The notes under the pieces are model-generated. The model was not told the origin of the DNA, did not search any database, and saw only the letters and a list, made by a program, of their open reading frames with translations. From positions 310,001-374,000 of the forward strand of contig JANFXS010000003.1 in the NCBI GenBank assembly GCA_024460105.1: a DNA stretch of 64,000 bases. Direction: 5' to 3'. This DNA comes from Anaerotignum faecicola. Its GTDB lineage: Bacteria > Bacillota > Clostridia > Lachnospirales > Anaerotignaceae. Position numbers and translations under genes: made by a program. This document shows, one piece after another, positions 10,434 to 19,152 of this stretch (within the stretch, counting starts at the first letter, position 1; every line of letters starts with the position of its first letter).

Positions 10434-10595
10434 TTATCTGCACATTTCTTTTTTTCTTTCATACCTTTCCATTTTGTTAAGGTATTTCAAAAATTCATAA
10501 GCAAGCTCTTTATTTTCCGGTGACAACATTTCAAATATTGCCGATGCATAATTTACATCGCATGTTTGATGGACAGATTTTGTTTTGTAGTTCAT
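10434..10595 (-). CDS. small hypothetical protein, 53 residues
   Basis: I do not recognise a family. The frame reads MNYKTKSVHQTCDVNYASA, then FEMLSPENKELAYEFLKYL, and ends in a run of charged residues (KMERYERKKEMCR). The central part resembles the amphipathic helix that follows a helix-turn-helix in some small regulators (LSPENKE...EFLKYL). Support for a real gene: GGAGG five bases before the ATG, a perfect terminator directly downstream, and no competing frame. It sits alone between tRNA-Arg and the threonine dehydratase. No signal peptide or membrane segment. Confidence 0.65.
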   Translation of the reverse strand: MNYKTKSVHQTCDVNYASAIFEMLSPENKELAYEFLKYLNKMERYERKKEMCR

Positions 10596-10897
10596 ATTAT
10601 CCTCCAATTTTAATATCTGAAATAACCTTTAATGCGAAACTGAATATAAAAGCTCATCTATAAGTATATGTCAAAGCCAACCTCAAAATAATTAACGCTA
10701 TTTAATAAAATTTATAGAAATAATTTAAAACCCTTCTAATCCAACTAAAGAAACTAAAAACTTTTCATACTGAACTGAAAACTCAGAGTGCTTATTTTAA
10801 TCGTATATATTTTAAAAAATATTTAAACATCTCAAATGTAAACAGTTATGGCTTCCTTCTTATTTCCGGATCCGAATCAAAATAGCCGTTAACTTTC
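10596..10897. other. gene-free AT-rich stretch
   Basis: No frame with a ribosome binding site, no strong hairpin and no RNA motif was seen. It should contain the promoter of the 53-residue gene and the end of the threonine dehydratase transcript. Confidence 0.4.
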
Positions 10898-11875
10898 CTA
10901 CAGCTCCTCGTCATTTAGAATTTTTCCTATTTTGTCTATATCCCAGTTACCCGCCGTAAGCACAAAAACTACATTTTCATTTACGGAAAAATTCAATTTG
11001 CCGCTCAACACAGCCGCTATGCCTACGCATGCAGAAGGCTCTGCAACAAGTTTTGCATTTGAAGCAATAAGTTTAACAGCCCGTTTAATTGATTCCTCGT
11101 CTACGCCTATAAGTTCGTCTACGTTTTTTTCAATTATCGGATATGTATTATCGCCTGCCTGTCTTGTAGAAAGCCCGTCCGCTATTGTCGGAGTATTCCC
11201 TACGCTGACGCGTTTATGTTGTTTTCTGCTTTCAATATATGGCGCCGATGCTTCCGGCTCTATTCCTATAACCTTTATTTTAGGATTTATGCTTTTTATT
11301 GCTGTTGAAATACCTGAAATAAGCCCTCCGCCTCCTACTGGTACAACAACTTTGTCAACATACGGCAAATCTTCCAATATTTCAAGCCCTATCGTTCCCT
11401 GTCCTGCCATTACATTAAAATTTTCATAAGGGTGTATAACTGTATATCCATATTTATCAACTTCCTGCTGAACCCGTATCCACCTTTTTTCATACGATCT
11501 GTCTTCAAGGATTATCTCGGCTCCATATTTCTTCGTTCTTTCAATTTTAATTTGCGGCGTATCATCCGGGAGGACAACGGTAACGGGAATTCCCAGCATT
11601 TTTCCTATGTAAGCGCATGCCTGTCCGTGGTTTCCTGACGAGCTTGTAATAATTCCTTTTTTACGAATTTCATCATCTAACATAAACACTGTATTTAAGG
11701 CGCCCCTAAACTTGAAAGCCCCTGTTTTTTGAAGCATTTCCGGCTTCAAATAGACATTGCAGTTTAAAATACCGTCTAAAGTTTCTGCACGAATCAATCG
11801 CGTACGGTTTATAAACGGCGATATCCTTTCCTTAGCCTGTTTAATGTGATCAAGCGATAAAAATTCTTCATGCAC
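10898..11875 (-). CDS. threonine/serine dehydratase, PLP-dependent, without ACT domain
   Basis: Threonine ammonia-lyase converts threonine to 2-oxobutanoate and ammonia. The 325-residue fold type II PLP protein shows GAFKFRG with the Schiff-base Lys55, the phosphate-contacting SSGNHGQ (79-85), and GGGGLISG near 176-183. It lacks the C-terminal ACT or ACT-like regulatory domain of biosynthetic IlvA, so it is of the short catabolic TdcB/YkfA-like type and should not be feedback-inhibited by isoleucine. A serine racemase or hydroxyaspartate dehydratase activity cannot be excluded from sequence. Start is GTG at 11875, ten bases after GGAGG. It is a single gene divergent from the MATE transporter. 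Confidence 0.85.
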   Translation of the reverse strand: MHEEFLSLDHIKQAKERISPFINRTRLIRAETLDGILNCNVYLKPEMLQKTGAFKFRGALNTVFMLDDEIRKKGIITSSSGNHGQACAYIGKMLGIPVTVVLPDDTPQIKIERTKKYGAEIILEDRSYEKRWIRVQQEVDKYGYTVIHPYENFNVMAGQGTIGLEILEDLPYVDKVVVPVGGGGLISGISTAIKSINPKIKVIGIEPEASAPYIESRKQHKRVSVGNTPTIADGLSTRQAGDNTYPIIEKNVDELIGVDEESIKRAVKLIASNAKLVAEPSACVGIAAVLSGKLNFSVNENVVFVLTAGNWDIDKIGKILNDEEL

Positions 11876-12011
11876 GTCTCTTTTACCTCCCTCTTAAATT
11901 ATACACAAAAATTAAAAATTGTTCCCAAATAAGAATACCATTTAGCTATAATTAAAGTCAATAAAATGATTTAACAAAATTAGTTTATAATTTTTTCATC
12001 TAATATTAATA

Positions 12012-12041
12012 TTGACAACATAATTATTGTAACTTTATAAT
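12012..12041 (+). promoter_or_regulatory. consensus sigma-A promoter of the riboswitch-MATE transcript
   Basis: TTGACA (12012-12017), 18 bases, TATAAT (12036-12041). Both hexamers are perfect. The predicted start point near 12048 sits right at the 5' base of riboswitch helix P1. Confidence 0.85.
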
Positions 12042-12049
12042 ATATTTAT

Positions 12050-12158
12050 ATTCTTCGGAAATGGGATTGACCCTACCGGCGGTATCAGCCCGCGAGCAAT
12101 TATTTTGCAAATTCAGTTAAAACCTGAAGCCGACAGTAAGTCTGGATGGGAGAAGATT
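12050..12158 (+). ncRNA. FMN-riboswitch-like aptamer (RFN element) with atypical core
   Basis: The conserved RFN segments occur in the right order: TTCTTCGG at the 5' end, P2 GGG/CCC, CTACCGGCGGT (12073-12083 region), AGCCCGCGAGC, the CCTGAAGCCGACAGT block, GTCTGGATGGGAGAAGA closing P1 (TCTTC 12052-12056 with GAAGA 12152-12156). What differs is the joining region after TTCGG: the usual GGCA before P2 is AAAT here (12059-12062), and the usual GGAT or GAT before P5 is AAAT (about 12109-12112). The first of these contributes to the ligand pocket of known FMN aptamers. So either a weak FMN binder or a member of the variant class reported not to bind FMN. It precedes a terminator and a MATE gene. 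Confidence 0.85.
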
Positions 12159-12204
12159 GGCTTGAAGCAGCCGCTTTCCTAATTACTCTCGTTCTCTGGA
12201 ATTA

Positions 12205-12233
12205 AAAGCGTCTGTTTCAAAGATGCTTTTTTT
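12205..12233 (+). terminator. riboswitch expression-platform terminator
   Basis: AAAGCGTCT ... AGATGCTTT (one G-U pair), loop GTTTCAA, then TTTT. It lies 47 bases after the aptamer and 22 bases before the MATE start, as expected for ligand-controlled premature termination. Confidence 0.8.
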
Positions 12234-12255
12234 ATTTCAGAAAGGAGAATTATTT

Positions 12256-13626
12256 ATGGATAAAAATTTAAAAAATCCACTTGCAATTGATCCTATTTCA
12301 AAGCTTTTATTGAGATTTTCAGTTCCGACTGCGCTGACGCTTATAGTAAATTATTTGTATAATATAGTAGATCAGATTTTCGTAGGGCAAAAGGTTGGAG
12401 TAGTAGGTATAGCCGCAACAAATGTTGCTTTTCCTTTGACTACAATCTGTATGGCCATCGCCCTTATGACAGGCGACGGCTGCGCCGCGAATATCAGCCT
12501 TCATTTAGGCCGCGGAGAAAAAGAAGATGCCGACAATACATTTGCAAACGCGTTTGCACTGCTAATCGTATTCGGCGTTTTTGTTGTGATTGTCGGAAAC
12601 ATATTTTTGGAACAGCTCATTTTAATATTCGGGGCAACCGAATCGGTTTTTGAATCTGCCGCTTCATATTCAAGGATTATTCTGTTCGGCCTTCCTTTCA
12701 TGATATTTAACGTTTCATTTACGGCTATAATACGTTCCGACGGCAATCCAAAATATACTATGAAATGCATGATGATCGGAGCGTTGATAAACGTTGTGTT
12801 AGATCCCGTTTTTATTTTCGGGTTTGATATGGGTGTAGAGGGTGCGGCTATAGCCACAATCATAGGCCAGTTTGTTTCAGGAATACTCTGCCTGATATAT
12901 ATACCTAAATTTAAAAATATACATTTTTCAGCTTTAAATATGAAACTTAAAGCCAAAACATGCAAGATGATATTTACTCTCGGTATACCAAGCTTTTTTA
13001 CACAGATAAGCGCGGCCATAATGCAGATAGTTATGAACAACCTTATGAGGAAATACGGAGCCGCTACTATATATGGAAGCGATATAGCGTTATCTTGTTA
13101 CGGTATGGTTATGAAAATATATCAGCTTGCACACGCAATGCTCGTAGGCGTATCATCGGGCACACAGCCTATTAACGGCTTTAATTTCGGCGCAAAACAA
13201 TATTCAAGGGTAAAAGAAACATATAAGCTCGCCGTAACGGTATCTTTCGTGATTTCATTAATATGGTTTGCAATATACCAAGGTTTGGCCGGAGTTATAG
13301 GAAGCTTGTTTGTTAAAAACGATCCATTGTACAGCGAATTTACAAAACATTTTATAAGGATTTATATGATGGCGTTTTTCATATACGGCCCGCCTATGAC
13401 AACCGCTTCATTTTTTCAGGCTATAGGCAAACCGTGGAAAGCTCTGCTTCTGTCCCTGTCGCGCCAAGCTTTCTTTTTAATTCCCCTTGCATTGTTCCTT
13501 TCAAGCATATACGGTTTAGACGGCGCAATAATAGCCGCCCCTGCCGCCGATATACTTACAATGGCGCTTGCGGTTATACTTATAACTTTTGAGCTGAAAC
13601 AATGGAGAAAAGAAAATTTTATTTAA
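12256..13626 (+). CDS. MATE family multidrug/flavin-type efflux transporter
   Basis: A 456-residue cation-coupled antiporter with about twelve membrane helices. MATE features include PTALTLIVNYLYNIVDQIFVG near the start, GDGCAANISLHLGRGE around residue 75-90, and the second repeat with YGAATIYGSDIALSCYGMV. I place the start at ATG 12256, nine bases after AAAGGAG; the frame is open from 12223, but that ATG lies inside the terminator stem and is excluded. The gene stands alone behind an FMN-type riboswitch and its terminator. From context the cargo may be a flavin, a flavin breakdown product or a flavin-like toxin; a general drug efflux role would not explain this leader. Confidence 0.9.
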   Translation: MDKNLKNPLAIDPISKLLLRFSVPTALTLIVNYLYNIVDQIFVGQKVGVVGIAATNVAFPLTTICMAIALMTGDGCAANISLHLGRGEKEDADNTFANAFALLIVFGVFVVIVGNIFLEQLILIFGATESVFESAASYSRIILFGLPFMIFNVSFTAIIRSDGNPKYTMKCMMIGALINVVLDPVFIFGFDMGVEGAAIATIIGQFVSGILCLIYIPKFKNIHFSALNMKLKAKTCKMIFTLGIPSFFTQISAAIMQIVMNNLMRKYGAATIYGSDIALSCYGMVMKIYQLAHAMLVGVSSGTQPINGFNFGAKQYSRVKETYKLAVTVSFVISLIWFAIYQGLAGVIGSLFVKNDPLYSEFTKHFIRIYMMAFFIYGPPMTTASFFQAIGKPWKALLLSLSRQAFFLIPLALFLSSIYGLDGAIIAAPAADILTMALAVILITFELKQWRKENFI

Positions 13627-13665
13627 TATAACTTACAATAATATTTATTAATTAATAATTCTATT

Positions 13666-13708
13666 AAATCCCGCTTTAAAATATTAATATATTTTCGGCG
13701 GGATTTTT
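13666..13708 (+). terminator. terminator of the MATE gene
   Basis: AAATCCCGC ... GCGGGATTT with a long AT loop, followed by TTTT. Confidence 0.75.
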
Positions 13709-14184
13709 AAAATTCACTCAACGCTATTGCCACAAGAGGCTATTATATTTTCCCTGCAAACCCTTTGCACAGAAATAATCACTGTATTTAAATAAAAATT
13801 TTCGTAAATACAGCCTTTGAAATTCTTTAATATTTAAACGGCTGTGTAAATATTAAATTATACGGCATAACGAAATACCGCACTGCCTTTTTCATAAAAG
13901 TTAAAGCTAATCATCATTAACTAACGCTTATGGATATAATCGGCGCCTTATATGTTCTGTCAAATAAAATAAATAAGCATAAAAATCATAAACCGTATAA
14001 AAGTTGCCTTTATAAACATTCCACAGGCTACATCTTTAATATATGCGCCTTTAAAAAAGTTATATATAACTCAATATTACATATAAAATTCAAAAGCTGC
14101 TAACTTCTGCCTCAAAATTAAATTGTAGATATATACACAATCAATTCCGCCAATTTATTCGGACAAATTTAAAATTTAATATTA
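13709..14184. other. gene-free AT-rich stretch
   Basis: No supported gene. A CTGTATTTA/TAAATACAG inverted repeat occurs at 13792-13813 but has no T run and no obvious role. The end of the symporter transcript must lie here. Confidence 0.4.
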
Positions 14185-15444
14185 TCATGAATTGAATATA
14201 TTCTTATCAATCATATCCGCCTTTGCAGAAACAATAGCAGTGCAAACGGCGTCGCCTGTTACATTAACCGTTGTTCTTGCCATATCGATAATCCTGTCTA
14301 TTCCCATTATAACCCCTATAGCTTCAATAGGAAGATTAATAGACGAAAACACCATAGACAGCATAACCGTGCCCATGCCCGGAACTCCGGCGGTTCCGAC
14401 AGAAGCTAATGTAGCCGTAAGTATAACGGTAATAAATTCGGAAATTCCGAGTTCTATTCCATATGCCTGAGCCGCAAACACAACGGCAATCCCCTGCATA
14501 ATAGCCGTGCCGTCCATATTTATCGTCGCTCCTAGAGGAACTGTAAAAGACGATATATTAGTTGATATGCCGAGTCTGTCACTCAAATATTCTATTGACA
14601 TAGGTATTGCCGCATTTGAACTGGCCGTTGAAAATGCAAATCCCATAACGGGGAAAAATTTTTTAATAAATATAATCGGGCTTAACCCGGTAAAAAATTT
14701 AAACATAGGCATATAAACAACAATACAATGAAGTATAAGAGCAATATAAACTCCAAATACATATTTGAAAATAGGGATAATACCCTCTATACCCATTTCG
14801 GCAAATGTTTTTGCTACAAGGCAAAAAACTCCAATCGGCGCGGAATGCATTATAAAAGACGTCATTTCCATCATTATACAATTAAATTGTCTGAAAAAAC
14901 TTGATACTATACCCGCTTTTTCTCCGAGCCTTGTAAATATAAGCCCCACAAACACAGCAAACAATATAATTTGGAGCATATTCCCTTCGGCCATTGCAGC
15001 AACAGGATTAACAGGCACTATGTTTAATAACGTGTCCTTAAAATTTATCTGCTGCGCAACGTCCGTTTTTGTTGAATTAAGTTCAGGCATATCAAGCCCT
15101 GTGCCCGGGTTTATAATATCAGCAACAACAAGCGCTAAAGTTATTGCACATGCAGTTGTGCAAAAATAAAATATCATCGTTTTTACGCCTATTTTGCCCA
15201 AAGCCTTAGTATCGCCAACCGATGAACTTCCGCACACCAACGAAGTAAAAACAAGCGGCACAACAAGCATCTGCATAAGCCTTAAAAAACCGTTTCCTAA
15301 AATATAAAAAATTCCATCTGTTATAAATTCCCGCGTAAACCTGCCGTAAGGAAAGTAATGCAGGCATATGCCGGCTGCAAGTCCCGATATTAAGCCCGCA
15401 AATATTTTTGCAGTTAATCCAACCCCTTTTTTATTTCCATCCAT
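14185..15444 (-). CDS. dicarboxylate/amino acid:cation symporter (DAACS family)
   Basis: A 419-residue GltP/GltT/DctA-type transporter taking up glutamate, aspartate or C4-dicarboxylates with sodium or protons. Family landmarks: MQMLVVPLVFTSLVCG (about 58-73), the re-entrant hairpin with TASSNAAIPMSIEYLSDRLGI, and FTVPLGATINMDGTAIMQG, where the NMDGT motif binds cation and substrate; the final helix has MARTTVNVTGDAVCT. The Arg in that last helix is part of the amino-acid-versus-dicarboxylate selectivity region. I cannot choose between glutamate/aspartate and dicarboxylates. Start ATG follows AAGGGAAAT. It stands alone, upstream of nothing on the same strand that suggests a pathway. Confidence 0.92.
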   Translation of the reverse strand: MDGNKKGVGLTAKIFAGLISGLAAGICLHYFPYGRFTREFITDGIFYILGNGFLRLMQMLVVPLVFTSLVCGSSSVGDTKALGKIGVKTMIFYFCTTACAITLALVVADIINPGTGLDMPELNSTKTDVAQQINFKDTLLNIVPVNPVAAMAEGNMLQIILFAVFVGLIFTRLGEKAGIVSSFFRQFNCIMMEMTSFIMHSAPIGVFCLVAKTFAEMGIEGIIPIFKYVFGVYIALILHCIVVYMPMFKFFTGLSPIIFIKKFFPVMGFAFSTASSNAAIPMSIEYLSDRLGISTNISSFTVPLGATINMDGTAIMQGIAVVFAAQAYGIELGISEFITVILTATLASVGTAGVPGMGTVMLSMVFSSINLPIEAIGVIMGIDRIIDMARTTVNVTGDAVCTAIVSAKADMIDKNIFNS

Positions 15445-15499
15445 CTATTTCCCTTCCCTTTTTGGTTTCACTTTTTCATAAGCAATAATCCATACCCAA

Positions 15500-15538
15500 A
15501 AACAAAATTCAGCAGGAATATAAAAGATATTCCTGCTG
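15500..15538 (-). terminator. terminator of the P-type ATPase gene
   Basis: CAGCAGGAATAT/ATATTCCTGCTG, a 12-base perfect stem with 5-base loop, then AATTTTGTTTTT on the minus strand; it starts 8 bases after the ATPase stop. Confidence 0.8.
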
Positions 15539-15545
15539 TACAGCG

Positions 15546-18158
15546 CTATTTTCTTATAAATTTAACAAACTGCACTATCACAAGGTTTGACAAAGCAAGG
15601 CAGTAAACTGTGGCAAGCTGCCATAAATCAAGAGTTTCAACTTTAAAAATATTTTGCAGTCCCGGAACGGTGAGTACGGCCGTCATTAGCACAAATCCAA
15701 TGATAAACGCCGCCTGCATATATATGTTGTTAAAGAATTTTTTCGTAAAAATAACCGGTTTTGAGGATTTACAGTTAAAGCCATGCACAAGCCTGCTTAA
15801 ACACAGAGTTCCAAATGCCATAGTGCTTGCGGAAACGCCGTTTCCGCTTCTCAGCCCGATTAAAAATGCAGTAACTGTAAGCGCCCCGATTATAAGTCCT
15901 TCAATACCGACAGTTTTAAGAAAATCCGAAGTTAATATTGACTGATCCGCCGGCCTTGGCTTTTCATTCATAACGTCTTTATTATGCGGCTCCATTCCAA
16001 GGGCAATGGCAGGAAGGCTGTCAGTCAAAAGGTTTATAAACAAAAGATGCACGGGGGCAAAAGGTACCGGAAGCCCTGCAAACGATGCAAACATAACAGT
16101 AAGGATACCGCCGAAATTTCCTGAAAGCAGGAACTGTATTGAAGACTTAATATTTTTATATACATTCCTGCCGTTTTCAACAGCTTTAACAATAGTCGCA
16201 AAATTATCGTCAGTCAAAACCATTGAAGCGGCATCCTTTGAAACTTCACTTCCCGTTATACCCATTGCAACGCCGATATCGGCTTGTTTCAGCGCCGGCG
16301 CGTCATTAACGCCGTCGCCCGTCATCGAAACAATATTCCCTTTATTTTGCCATGCTCTTACTATCCTTATTTTATGTTCAGGCGAAACCCTTGCATAGAC
16401 CGATATATTGCCGACAAAATCCATAAGTTCATTGTCATCCATACCGTCTAATACAGAACCTTCGCATGCCTGCGACATGTCGTCAAGTATTCCTATTCGT
16501 TTTGCTATAGCAGCCGCTGTAATTTTGTGGTCTCCGGTAATCATAACAGGTTTAATCCCTGCTTTTATACACTCTCCGACAGCCGATTTAGACTCATCCC
16601 TGGGAGGATCCATCATTGCAATAAGTCCAAGAAATGTTAAATCTCTTTCACTTTCATTTGATATATTTTCATCCTCCTTTATTTTCTTAAATGCAAAAGC
16701 AAGAACCCTAAGCCCGTTTTGGGAATATTTTTCATTTTGAGCTTCAATAATCTGTATATCGTTTTCCGTTATTTCTCTTATTTCACCGTTAAATTTAATG
16801 TTTTTTACTCTTTTTAATATTACGTCGACGGCTCCCTTTGTTATCATAAGATTACAGCTTCCGAAGTTGTGGGCTGTCGACATAAGCTTCCTGTCACTGT
16901 CAAACGGGTTTTCCGAAGCCCTCGGATACTTATTTCTAACTTTTTTATAATCTTCTCCCAGCTCTTTTCCAATGTTTATGAGGGCTATCTCTGTAGGATC
17001 TCCTATTTCTTTTCCGCCGTCGTTTTCAGAATCGTTACAAAGCATACTGAAAGTTAAAAGTTCCATCTCCTCCTCATTTTTGACGTCAATATTTTTGACG
17101 TCAATATTTTCGGCCTCTATGTCTTTTTCACCAACATAATAATTTTCAACCGTCATCTTATTTTTTGTAAGGGTTCCTGTTTTGTCGGAACATATAACCG
17201 AAACGCTCCCAAGCCCTTCAACTGCCTGAAGTTTCCTAATTATCGCATTTTCTTTTGCCATCTTCTGTGTTCCGAAGGAAAGGACAATCGTAACAATAGA
17301 GCTTAAAGCTTCAGGTATAGCGGCCACAGCCAGAGCCACTGCAAACATAAATGCGCTGCCTATGCTTTCCCCCCTTAAAACACTCAGCCCAAACAGCACA
17401 AGACAAAAAATAATAATTGCAACCGAAAGTTTCTTTCCGAAACTGTCAAGGCTTTTCTGCAAAGGAGTTTTTTTGTCAGACGTATTTTCTAAAAGCGAAG
17501 CTATTTTCCCAACTTCCGTATCCATACCGATTGAAGTAACAAGAAACGCACCACGCCCATAAGTTACAAAGCTTCCCGAATGGACCATATTTATCCTGTC
17601 GCCAAGAGACACTTCCTTTTCAATGATACAAGCATTTTTTTCCACACTCAGGCTCTCTCCCGTCAATGCGCTTTCGTCGACTTTCATACTTGCACTTCTT
17701 ATAACCCTGCCGTCGGCAGGAATACTGTCGCCGGCTTCTATAATTACCTCGTCTCCCACAGTTACTTCCCTTGCAGGAACTCTTATAACAACTCCGTTAC
17801 GAAGGACTTTTGCCTCAGGAGCCGAAAGTTTTTTCAGCCCGTTCAGCGACTGTTCCGCTTTTACCGTCTGAACAGTTCCCAAAACAGCGTTAATCAATAT
17901 TACGACTAATATAACCGCCGAACTTTCAATATCGCCCAAGACGCCTGAAATAACAGCGGCAAAAATAAGTATTATAACAAGAAAATCCTTAAACTGTTCT
18001 AAAAAAATACGTGCTGTGCTTTTTTTACTCCCTTCGGTTATTTCATTAGGCCCGTATTTTTTTTGGTTCGCCAAAACCATTTCATCCGTCAGCGGTTTGC
18101 TTGAACCGTTAATTTTAAGCCTAACCTCTTCCTCGGTCATTCTGTAAAAATTTTTCAT
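15546..18158 (-). CDS. P2-type cation ATPase, probable manganese (or calcium) exporter
   Basis: An 870-residue P-type ATPase of the SERCA/PMR1 branch. Order: cation ATPase N-domain (1-75), first helices, actuator domain with TGES (166-169), helix M4 with AAIPEALSS (279-287), phosphorylation motif DKTGTLT with Asp325, nucleotide-binding domain, TGDGVNDAPALK hinge, and C-terminal helices. Such sequences are annotated as calcium pumps, but the gene is led by a yybP-ykoY (manganese-sensing) riboswitch, and homologues so regulated (YoaB in Lactococcus, MgtA in Streptococcus) export Mn2+ or Ca2+/Mn2+. I therefore favour manganese export. M4 has PEALSS where SERCA pumps have PEGLP. Start ATG follows GGAGGAAATGC. 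Confidence 0.92.
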   Translation of the reverse strand: MKNFYRMTEEEVRLKINGSSKPLTDEMVLANQKKYGPNEITEGSKKSTARIFLEQFKDFLVIILIFAAVISGVLGDIESSAVILVVILINAVLGTVQTVKAEQSLNGLKKLSAPEAKVLRNGVVIRVPAREVTVGDEVIIEAGDSIPADGRVIRSASMKVDESALTGESLSVEKNACIIEKEVSLGDRINMVHSGSFVTYGRGAFLVTSIGMDTEVGKIASLLENTSDKKTPLQKSLDSFGKKLSVAIIIFCLVLFGLSVLRGESIGSAFMFAVALAVAAIPEALSSIVTIVLSFGTQKMAKENAIIRKLQAVEGLGSVSVICSDKTGTLTKNKMTVENYYVGEKDIEAENIDVKNIDVKNEEEMELLTFSMLCNDSENDGGKEIGDPTEIALINIGKELGEDYKKVRNKYPRASENPFDSDRKLMSTAHNFGSCNLMITKGAVDVILKRVKNIKFNGEIREITENDIQIIEAQNEKYSQNGLRVLAFAFKKIKEDENISNESERDLTFLGLIAMMDPPRDESKSAVGECIKAGIKPVMITGDHKITAAAIAKRIGILDDMSQACEGSVLDGMDDNELMDFVGNISVYARVSPEHKIRIVRAWQNKGNIVSMTGDGVNDAPALKQADIGVAMGITGSEVSKDAASMVLTDDNFATIVKAVENGRNVYKNIKSSIQFLLSGNFGGILTVMFASFAGLPVPFAPVHLLFINLLTDSLPAIALGMEPHNKDVMNEKPRPADQSILTSDFLKTVGIEGLIIGALTVTAFLIGLRSGNGVSASTMAFGTLCLSRLVHGFNCKSSKPVIFTKKFFNNIYMQAAFIIGFVLMTAVLTVPGLQNIFKVETLDLWQLATVYCLALSNLVIVQFVKFIRK

Positions 18159-18208
18159 TGCATTTCCTCCCTTTGTTTATATCTTTACCAAATAATATTT
18201 CTAAATGC

Positions 18209-18262
18209 AAAAAAAGCGAGCTTTTTATTGCATTTAAACTATGCAATAAAAGTCTCGCTTAT
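18209..18262 (-). terminator. expression-platform terminator of the manganese riboswitch
   Basis: On the minus strand AAGCGAGACTTTTATTGCAT pairs with ATGCAATAAAAAGCTCGCTT, loop AGTTTAA, then TTTTTTT. The 5' arm includes GCGAGACTTTT, which is the 3' side of aptamer P1, so aptamer and terminator are mutually exclusive: ligand binding should turn the gene on. Confidence 0.85.
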
Positions 18263-18337
18263 TACTTATGATCCGGATGAATTATCATCGTACTGACGGT
18301 ATCATAAACGCCTTAAGACGTCAGCTACTCCCTTTTA
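18247..18337 (-). ncRNA. yybP-ykoY (manganese) riboswitch
   Basis: Reading the minus strand, AAAAGGGAGTAGCTGACG opens the RNA and GCGAGACTTTT closes it; these are the two conserved strands of the yybP-ykoY class, with P1 formed by AAAAG/CTTTT. Between them are the two stacked arms with GCTGACGTC, GTTTATGATACCGTCAGTA and CATCCGGATCAT. Members sense Mn2+ and control exporters. Location, class and the mutually exclusive terminator all agree. Confidence 0.85.
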
Positions 18338-18817
18338 TTGTTATTATAATACTTTATAAAAAAGTTTTTGTCAACAGCAATATTACAAAAAATTAAACGG
18401 TGCATATTTTTACTTAATAACCCTGGGTACTATTTCTAATCAGTTCTTCATACATGTAACAAATACTTTGTATTTTACGGCAACGTTACATAATCAATTC
18501 ATTCAAATATAGATTTACAATATTTCATATGATATAATAAAATATAATATATTTAAAATAGAAATACATTTTCCATTTTATACTGCGGCAGTCAAAAATA
18601 AACATGTTTATTTTTAACAGATAAGTTTTATTTCAGATTAATTTTTATTGAAAACCGCGGTTTTATGAAATTAAAAATGGCATATAATTTTAAATCGGTT
18701 ACTATATGGACAACTAATCTTTTAGATGAAACCAAAAATATCAATAAATTATAGAACGATATAATAATCGGCAAAATGCCTTTACCTTTAATTTTAACAG
18801 CGCTTATAAATTTTTAA
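18338..18817. other. gene-free AT-rich stretch
   Basis: Holds the promoter of the ATPase transcript and otherwise very AT-rich DNA; no gene or RNA motif recognised. Confidence 0.4.
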
Positions 18818-19152
18818 ACGGTAATTTCACCCGTATCAAAACGCGGCGATTATTCAGGCAATGAAAAAGATGACTTTGAGCTTACGATAATGGCCGTAAC
18901 GCCGGACTTCTTTACTTCGCTTGAAGAAAAAATTGAAAACGGTACGTATATAAAATATGATGAAATTGATAAGAATGGAAATTTAGCCTAACGTACAAAA
19001 AAGCATGGCGGAAAGTATGGAACGAACAGAACCGCGGCATTATAAACTGCGCTTTCACACAAGACTTTGAAAGCACGATCCCATCTAAATACACAAATGG
19101 CAGATTTGCACACTGCTGTCTGTATACAGCTGTAAATCCCGTTGTAAAATGA
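18818..19152 (+). pseudogene. decayed GyrI-like / effector-binding domain gene
   Basis: Two plus-strand frames carry one continuous protein similarity. Frame one reads SPVSKRGDYSGNEKDDFEL, then MAVTPDFFTSLEEKIENGTY, and stops at 18989-18991. A shifted frame continues with AWRKVWNEQNRGIINCAFT, then DFESTIPSKY and a final HCCLYTAVN before its stop at 19150-19152. This pattern is like the C-terminal small-molecule-binding domain of AraC/MerR-type regulators or stand-alone GyrI-like proteins. There is no start codon with a ribosome binding site, an in-frame stop lies just upstream at 18815, and a frameshift separates the halves. I therefore call it a remnant. The family name is inference from pattern memory. 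Confidence 0.5.

Noticed and set aside
12223-12255. ATG at 12223 as the MATE start
   Set aside because: It is inside the riboswitch terminator stem; the ATG at 12256 has a perfect AAAGGAG.
13792-13813. CTGTATTTA inverted repeat
   Set aside because: Short, no T run, AT-rich; cannot be distinguished from chance.
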